Shown here piece after piece: positions 57,664 to 64,000 of a stretch of DNA of 64,000 nt. Each line of letters begins with the position of its first letter. The stretch's first letter is position 1. Made by a program: the position numbers and the translations under genes. The notes beneath the pieces were generated by a model that worked only from the letters and a program-made list of their open reading frames with translations, was not told the origin of the DNA and searched no databases. The DNA is from Rhexocercosporidium sp. MPI-PUGE-AT-0058 (Eukaryota; Ascomycota; Leotiomycetes; Helotiales), in NCBI GenBank assembly GCA_020746875.1, contig JAGTJL010000007.1, forward strand, positions 1,364,001-1,428,000, in the 5' to 3' direction.

Positions 57664-58972
57664 TCAATCATCACGCTCCGATGGTTTATTTCCAGTCGAC
57701 TTTGAGTCCCGCATACTTGCTCGTTCACCCTTTACGCAGTGCTTGATGATCCAAGGGTGCTTCTGAACTTGATCCAAAGGAATTCGCTTCTCAGGATCCA
57801 GAACAAGAAGCTGTGGATGGTTAGCGAGGGTCGCTGAGTTCCAGTGGTATCACTTACTCTCTTGATCAAATCTCTTGCTTCCGGGCTCACAAAACTGGGT
57901 ACAGTCATTTCTCCCCTCGCAATCCTCCTCTGGGTCATGACTGGAGTATCTTCAAAGGGTGCTTCTCCAACGAGGAACTCGTATGTCAAGACTCCCAAGC
58001 TCCAGAGATCGACCTTCTCTGTGTAGTAGTTGTCCTGGGTTCCTGGCTTGATCATCTCGGGTGGCAGATAGTCAAGAGTTCCACACATGGTGTTTCTCCT
58101 GTTGTTTGGTGCGTGAACACTCCAGCCGAAATCGGATATCTTGATCTCGCCATGAATTCCAACCAGAATGTTCTCTGGTTTGATATCTCGATGCATCACA
58201 TGCTTCTTATGGAGGAACTTCAAGGCTGCGGCCATCTGTGCAATGTACTGGGCTGCTTTCCATTCGGGGAAACGGTTTTCCCGACGAAGATGCTTGTACA
58301 ATTCTCCCTTTCCGGCGAACTCGAGAATCAAGAATATTCTCTTACTGTCGTGGAAGTGTCCGTATAGTTGAAGGATATTCGGGTGTCGCAGGTTGCTTTG
58401 AATCTCAATCTCTCTTCGAACCTGCTTCTCGACCTTTCCTTGCTGGATCTCGTTCTTGTGCAGTACTTTCAGCGCACAAACAAATCCAGAGCTGCGCTCC
58501 CTTGCGAGATAAACACGGCCAAACTTCCCCTTTCCCAATGGCCTGCCAATTTCGAACATGCCCAGGTGAAACTGTTTCGGTGGTGCGGGTTGTTCATACA
58601 TCGGATTCGACTTGCGCTCGAGTTTGATCACTTCTTCGGATCCTCGAGAGGAGCCTGCTCCTTTTCTTGGTGGTGAGCCGTTCTGCATGTTTGATGCCCG
58701 CCATTGCGCTGCTTGGGAGGGAACAGTGACTATTGTGCTGGTTGTGTTTTGATTCTGAAGCGCGACTTTGAGAAGGTTGGCGCGACTTGCATTCTGTGAT
58801 AATTGAGAGGCAGAGGTTGTGGATGTTGACATCTTGACATGTTAGTTGAAGTAAACAAATCGGAAGCTATTCCAAGTACCTTGGACTTTTGGTACTTGCT
58901 TCCATCGCCCGGATCGTTCTCGTCGTTCACTGACATGCGCTCGAAGCGCGATTCGAGAACACGGGTAGCCAT
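57664..58972 (-). CDS. IPL1: Aurora-type mitotic serine/threonine kinase
   Basis: Three exons (58972-58880, 58832-57858, 57810-57664) give 404 residues. Aurora/Ipl1 is the catalytic subunit of the chromosomal passenger complex, which corrects kinetochore-microtubule attachment. The small first exon encodes [21 protein letters not shown], conserved among filamentous fungi; a model beginning at 58832 loses it. Kinase motifs are [43 protein letters not shown] and the Aurora activation segment [17 protein letters not shown]. The last exon adds [19 protein letters not shown]. Introns are 47 and 47 nt. It is divergent from TIP41. Confidence 0.93.
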
Positions 58973-59353
58973 TGAGAAGGACCTCGTGTCAATTGGGATG
59001 AAGACTCTGTCGTGGGATCCGGCCGACCAGTTGAGAGGTTCTGCGCGTGCTGAAGGTTAGTATGAGGACTTGTTCAACTCAGGTCTGTATGTTTGGATTT
59101 CATGCAACTGCTAATGCTGTTTGCCAAGTCGCGCTAGTAGTGGTTGGCCGGGCAACAGTCGAAACTCGAGCTCTTCCCCGCGCTTGTCTTGCTTGTGAGG
59201 CTGTGACTGACAGCCAGCTTGCTTTGCCCCACCACCCCAACCTCAAGGAGACCCTGGATCCAACGATACGGAGTACCTCAATCGCGACTACATAGGTACT
59301 TGAAAAGACCCTCCTCGGACACAAGCTCTGCGGCTGCAGAATCTTCACCGAAA
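58973..59353. promoter_or_regulatory. Divergent promoter of Aurora kinase and TIP41
   Basis: 381 bp between the two start codons. No TATA or defined factor site is clear; short open frames are not coding. Confidence 0.5.
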
Positions 59354-60357
59354 ATGGCGTTCAACGGCCCCATCAACGAGGTGTATCCAACGCCAGATGC
59401 CAAAGAGAGTGCCACCGTGTCGCATCATCAAAAGGGCTTCAAGATCAGTGCACGAAAGCTTCCCATCTCGAAATCTGGTCCCATTGATGAGATGTCGAAG
59501 ACGCTGGGCATCCCCGTACCAGAGATGATATTCGGCGACAACATGGTCTCGATCGAACATATGGCGAGTGGCTGGCGGCTGGAGTTCAATGCATATGATG
59601 CTCTTGATCGGGTGGATAAGACGGACAAGAATATGTTGAAGGTTGCGTATTCGCAAGAGTGGTCAAGCAGCAGGTAGGGGAAGGCCACTACCACAATGGC
59701 GGAATGTTTTCTGACATATCGCAGGGAAAAGACGCATGAAGGCATCAAGGAGGTAGTAAAGCCTTTTGACTGGTCGTACACAACAGACTACAAGGGCACG
59801 ATAACCAATGGCAAGCAATTCGAATTGCAGAAGGACAATGCGGAGCCAATTCCAATTGAGCTGCTAAAGCGCCCTGATCCAATCCTGTTCTTCGAGGAAG
59901 TCGTCCTTTATGAGAGCGAGCTGGATGATAATGGTATTTCCATCGTCTCCTGCAAATTGCGGGTTATGCCAGATCGTATGCTGTTACTGTGTCGACTTTT
60001 CATGAGACTCGATCAAGTCCTGCTGAGGATTCGGGACACGAGGATCTATGTAGACTTCAATACTGGCAAGGTTATCAGGGACTATACAGAGAAAGAAGAG
60101 AAATTCGACAAAGTCAAGCAGGTAAGTTCTGAGATTTCTTGCACGCATCTGCCAGTCTTCACACGTATATCTGGACTCGTGGTTTCCCTCCTTCAGTCCA
60201 AGTCCCACTCTTCGTCATTGACTAATATGATATGTAGGGCCTGATCTCATCTGGCAGGCTACCAAGCGATATCACAACAGCTTTACGTGATCCCAACCAG
60301 ATAGGTCATCTCGTGCCGGAAGTTACCCATACTTTAGAAAGTTTGACGGTCTCCTGA
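59354..60357 (+). CDS. TIP41: Tip41-like regulator of the TOR/PP2A pathway
   Basis: Three exons (59354-59673, 59725-60121, 60238-60357) give 278 residues. Tip41 binds Tap42 and modulates PP2A-type phosphatases downstream of TOR in the cytosol. Family signatures are FKISARKLPISKSGPIDEM, GIPVPEMIFGDN, SGWRLEFNAYDAL, FDWSYTTDYKGT, ILFFEEVVLYESELDDNGIS and CKLRVMPDRMLLLCRLFMRLDQVLLRIRDTRIYVDF. The third exon is needed to complete the C-terminus (GLISSGRLPSDITTALRDPN). A second possible acceptor exists at 60195, but the one at 60237 gives continuous family-like sequence. Length is normal. Confidence 0.92.
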
Positions 60358-61179
60358 TTGTCTTCATTTCCTTCAAATCGTTGCATAGCGTTGGAGTTTG
60401 GGAGATGAGATGAGCATTTGCATGGCGTTGGATGCGGAGTTGTCAACTTGTACCGGAGCAGTTACGCTCATATAGGTAGGATCTCAAGCAGATCCTCTCT
60501 CGGAGATATCACACTTGTATGATTATGGAAGCGGAAATACCTGCTCCGATGGACGTCCCATTGAGTTCCCTTCCGAATGGAGCTTCATGTACTTAAGACA
60601 GTGGGTCTTGTGAGAAATTCCGAAGACGATGGTGGATTCCAGCAGGATCCAAGCAGAGCGATGCGCCTAAGCGAGCAAGTTCATCCCCCAGTCTTGATGC
60701 ATATTGTTTTGCTTTGAGCATCTTGCATTTGGGTACGACTCATGAGAAGCATCTTAAGATAGGTCTTAAGCTTCTTAATAGCTTTGCTATAGGTTCCTTT
60801 TCTGGGACCCGAAGCTCGGGTGTGTGCATTGAAAAGGGGAGCCTTAATCCCCGCTAGCGGTTTTGAATCTTCTCAAGAAGACAGTCAAAACGAAACACAC
60901 CAGCGCGCCTCCCCGTAACCCAGTCCAAGGAATGCTTGAACTTACTCCGCGATCTACATGTTACCCCCCACACCACAAGCAGAATTTTGACAAACCACCA
61001 ACTCTCCTGCGAATTGTCTGTACTTGGTGCACCTTCTCTGAAAGAATGGGTGGGTTTTAATTTGGTCCTCCATGTGTCCTCCATGTACCGGCTTTGTATT
61101 TAAAAAACGGTTTCCATGGCAATACAGGACAAGAGGTGATGGCTGAGAAAATGGTTCTGCTCTAAGCGAGGTCGTCAGG

Positions 61180-61248
61180 GAACTGGCATCCCCCGCATCC
61201 CCAGGATCTACCCTCCTCGGTAACGAAGATCCTGGGGATGCGCAGTTC
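61180..61248. repeat. Long inverted repeat upstream of the GH7 gene
   Basis: Left arm CGCATCCCCAGGATCT (61194-61209) is an exact reverse complement of 61227-61242, separated by 17 bases. An outer pair, GAACTG (61180-61185) and CAGTTC (61243-61248), extends the stem after an asymmetric bulge that contains a second GCATCCCC copy. The structure could form a strong hairpin. Confidence 0.85.
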
Positions 61249-61315
61249 AGCATTTCGGTTTGTCACATTTTGACTTGAACGTTCTTTGATCACTTGTTTC
61301 GAACATTCCGCTAGG

Positions 61316-61336
61316 CCGAAATGCAGATGATTTCGG
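61316..61336. repeat. Short inverted repeat CCGAAAT / ATTTCGG
   Basis: Two perfect 7-bp arms (61316-61322 and 61330-61336) flank a 7-base spacer, and a third ATTTCGG is at 61252-61258. CGG half-sites in inverted order with fixed spacing are the typical target of binuclear zinc cluster activators. That it is such a site is inference. Confidence 0.45.
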
Positions 61337-61634
61337 TTCCACGGGCCTATGAAACTGTGTTTTAATATACAAAGCCGGTAGTCTTTTGGTTTGGGTCAAA
61401 TGAAATGACGAGGGCGTCGGGAGAAAAAAAAAACAAATACTGGGAGGGGCGAATTCCCTTTTGGGTAGCCGAGAATATTTGAGGGTGTTGTTCTACTAGT
61501 TTGTACTTGTGAGCTCCGGATTCTGCGGTGGTCAGGGAGATGATCCGTTACAATTAGAGTGGTGATGTCAAAGAGAAACGAAATCCTGATGAATCTCATG
61601 ACCAGATCCCTCTGTATTGGGGATGATATGTCAG

Positions 61635-61641
61635 TATATAT
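61635..61641 (+). promoter_or_regulatory. TATA box of the GH7 gene
   Basis: TATATAT lies 127 bp upstream of the ATG at 61768 and is followed by a pyrimidine-rich leader, as in strongly inducible cellulase genes. Confidence 0.6.
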
Positions 61642-61767
61642 GAAGGTTCAACATCCTCCATCTTATCCTTCTTGTCCACTTCACTTCATTCATTGACGCT
61701 CAAGCAAGCTTGTACGTTCTCGCTCTTTTCCAACCCACATTCTTTTCAGAACCAATTCACGTTCATT

Positions 61768-63168
61768 ATGATTTCCGCAGCTGCAGCTCTCGCTATCTCG
61801 TCCTTCCTTGCTAGAGCAGGCGCTCAACAAGTCGGCACCCTCAAAGCGGAAACCCACCCTGCCTTGAGCATATCAACATGTACCAGTACAGGCTGCACCA
61901 CCGAAGCCGACCAAGTTGTCCTAGACGCCAACTGGAGATGGACACACTCGACCACCGGCTCCACGAACTGCTACACAGGCAATACTTGGGACGCAACGCT
62001 CTGTCCGGACTCCGCTACATGCGTAGCTAATTGTGCTGTCGACGGCGCAGACTACTCCGGCACCTACGGTATCTCTACCGCCGGCAATGCACTGACGTTG
62101 AAATTTGTCACTGGTAGCAATGTTGGCTCGCGGACTTATCTGATGGATTCTGAGACTACGTACAAGAAGTTTGAGTTGTTGGGCCAGGAGTTCACATTCG
62201 ATGTTGATGTCTCGAAACTTCCTTGTGGCTTGAACGGTGCGCTTTACTTTGTGCCTATGGCTGCTGATGGGGGCATGTCTACGACCAACAAGGCTGGTGC
62301 GAAGTACGGAACAGGATATTGTGATGCGCAATGTCCCAGAGATATGAAATTTGTCAACGGCTCTGTAAGTCAACTTAACAGCTCCATGACATCCTGGAAT
62401 TGACTAACAGTTCAAAAGGCAAATTCTGAAGGCTGGGTACCTGATTCCAACAGTGCCAACTCCGGCAAAGGACCTATGGGCAGCTGTTGCTCCGAGATGG
62501 ACATCTGGGAAGCCAACTCCATGGCTAACGCCCTGACACCCCACTCCTGCAAATCCAACGAACCAACAGTATGCACTGGCGATGAATGTACCCGCAATAC
62601 CGGTCTCTGCGATGCCGACGGCTGCGATTTCAACCCATATCGAATGGGCAACACATCCTTCTTTGGCGTCGGCAAGACAATCGACACCAGCAAGCCTGTA
62701 ACAGTCGTAACGCAATTCATCACAACGGATGGCACGACCACTGGGGCGCTGTCTGAGATAAAGCGATTCTACGTCCAAAACGGCGTCACCTATGCCCAAC
62801 CAGCCTCAGACATATCGGGCGTAACTGGCAACTCGATCACGGACTCCTTTTGCACTGCTCAGAAGACCGCTTTTGGAGATACCGATTACTTCGGCACCAA
62901 TGGCGGTATGGCTACCATGGGCAATGCGTTCTCCAAGGGTATGGTACTCGTGATGAGTATCTGGGACGATTATTCGGCGAACATGCTGTGGCTCGATGGC
63001 AACTTCCCAGCGGACAAGGATGCGGCTACGCCGGGCGTTGCGCGGGGCGCTTGTGCGGCTACGTCGGGCGTCCCGGCTGATGTTGAGGCTTCGGGTAGGA
63101 GCTCGCAGGTCATTTTCTCGAACATTAAGATTGGACCAATTGGTTCCACGTTCACTGCTCCTGCTTAG
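61768..63168 (+). CDS. GH7 cellulase (cellobiohydrolase or endoglucanase), no CBM
   Basis: Two exons, 61768-62364 and 62419-63168, give 448 residues. GH7 enzymes cleave beta-1,4-glucan with retention; fungal members are reducing-end cellobiohydrolases or endoglucanases. A signal peptide ([19 protein letters not shown]) precedes [12 protein letters not shown], where the mature N-terminal Gln is expected. The catalytic motif SEMDIWE gives nucleophile E225, D227 and acid/base E230. Cys residues of the disulfide-rich fold are conserved ([27 protein letters not shown]). Substrate-loop sequence [20 protein letters not shown] is cellobiohydrolase-like. The chain ends at STFTAPA with no linker or CBM1. 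The acceptor at 62418 is chosen because it restores ANSEGWVP. Confidence 0.93.
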
Positions 63169-63247
63169 GTTAAGGGAATGGATGCGTGATGGCAGTGCTG
63201 GGAGTTGAAAGATGGTTGGGATGGTATAACACAAGAACGACTTTTTT

Positions 63248-63282
<35 letters not shown>

Positions 63283-64000
63283 TTGGGTAGACCTCACTGA
63301 TGGCTTGCAGCCCGGTGCTTCGGATTCTTTTCTCGTACATATATTTTTCTTGATTTTGTGGATAGAAATGCAACTACTTTATACGAAATTGAGATAAGAA
63401 CTTCTTCCTCCTACGGTGTCTTTATACGTTCTTCATATGTGCTGTCCATTATTGATGCTTATCAGACTGTGTTTCTCCCGGAATTTCTTAAACTTTCAAG
63501 ACATATTGACTAGGATATTTAATATATATAGGTCTGAGCGTTGTTGTTGAGGACTAAGTCAGACGTACATGTCTAAATATGTAGATACGTCCGAGAGGCT
63601 GTTGTAGAGGCGTCTGAGAGGCCATCCAGTTTAGCGGTTAAAAGACCAATAAAATAAAGTTCGAATTGGAACGACGATCTTTCTATGTGGTAATGAAAAT
63701 GATACGGGTATTCGTAAGCTGATGGAGGTCATAACTAGACGGCGGCATACAGCGCCTTAGATTTGAGGTATCAGTACTGGCTGAGTTCTATCCACTTCGC
63801 GCAGAGGGCTGGAATGTGTGGCTGTTACCCATCATAGACAGCAGGTTTATTGGTTGTTCATATAGCCCAGTAGGGACACCCATTTCCAGTCTATATTCAG
63901 GGGAGTAAGTCCGTGGGTACGTGGTCTTGACAGCCGCGCAAGCTTGGCACAACCACAGTGAAGGGTACAGAAATAGATGAAGCGACATCTGAGATTAACC
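63169..64000. other. 3' flank of the GH7 gene to window end
   Basis: 830 bp without a supported gene. It contains the poly-T/poly-G run, an AT-rich stretch near 63510-63530 and a tRNA-like sequence near 63622-63670 (GCGGTTAAAAG and AGTTCGAATTG) that is too degenerate to call. Confidence 0.4.
63250..63279 (+). repeat. Poly-G homopolymer run
   Basis: About 30 consecutive G, preceded by eight T, 82 bases after the GH7 stop codon. Its length is likely imprecise because such runs are hard to sequence. Confidence 0.85.

Larger units (their letters stand above)
60358..61767. other. Intergenic region and GH7 promoter
   Basis: 1.4 kb. The left part is the TIP41 3' flank. The right part contains the large inverted repeat at 61180-61248, a second inverted repeat CCGAAAT-(7)-ATTTCGG at 61316-61336 with another ATTTCGG at 61252, and a TATA box. 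No coding region is supported. Confidence 0.5.

Noticed and set aside
63622..63670. Second tRNA-like sequence after the GH7 gene
   Set aside because: A- and B-box-like strings exist, but no stems pair convincingly; mentioned only as a possible relative of the 15.2-kb element.

Overview
This window is nuclear DNA from a filamentous ascomycete (Pezizomycotina). Three things support this: short GT-AG introns of about 45-290 nt in most genes, recognisable fungal orthologues (Pfs2, Cwc15, Doa10/Ssm4, Ipl1, Atp23, Tip41, a GH7 cellulase), and AT-rich gene-poor stretches containing diverged repeats. A helotialean leotiomycete is my guess from the 2EXR and repeat-protein families, but the sequence alone does not prove it. 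Exon boundaries below were read by eye from splice sites and checked for reading-frame continuity; no transcript evidence was available.

Layout. 1-9.7 kb is a dense housekeeping block: the 5' end of an uncharacterised extracellular-type protein, the mitochondrial nuclease NUC1, the mRNA 3'-end factor PFS2, a DGAT1-type acyltransferase, the exosome subunit RRP45 and the spliceosome factor CWC15. 9.7-16.9 kb is sparser: a Ddr48-like repeat protein behind stress-element motifs, a 2EXR protein with an apparent frameshift, and a tRNA-Ser-like sequence. 16.9-35 kb holds a cytochrome-c-peroxidase-type haem peroxidase, a long serine/threonine kinase, a 1534-residue repeat protein and the ERAD ubiquitin ligase Doa10/Ssm4. 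35-43.6 kb is accessory: two AT-rich gene-poor blocks flanking a secreted carboxylesterase, with a duplicated 71-bp element that differs mostly by transitions. 43.6-52.3 kb contains a tiny membrane protein, a gene remnant, a class 3 lipase, an FAD monooxygenase and two relatives of the Gfd2/YDR514C nuclease-like family, one lacking catalytic Asp residues and one clearly decayed. 52.6-60.4 kb returns to housekeeping genes: a disordered basic protein, PRO1, ATP23, Aurora kinase and TIP41. The window ends with a GH7 cellulase preceded by a large inverted repeat and followed by a long poly-G run.

Working relationships. The genes do not form one pathway. Three head-to-head pairs share short promoters: RRP45/CWC15 (RNA processing, 244 bp), PRO1/ATP23 (80 bp) and Aurora/TIP41 (381 bp). 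The carboxylesterase and GH7 enzyme fit a plant-polymer-degrading lifestyle but lie 22 kb apart. I saw no secondary-metabolite cluster, intact transposon, CRISPR array or convincing new multi-gene system. The most unusual items are the decaying nuclease-like pair, the duplicated 71-bp element, the hairpin upstream of the cellulase and the repeat proteins.
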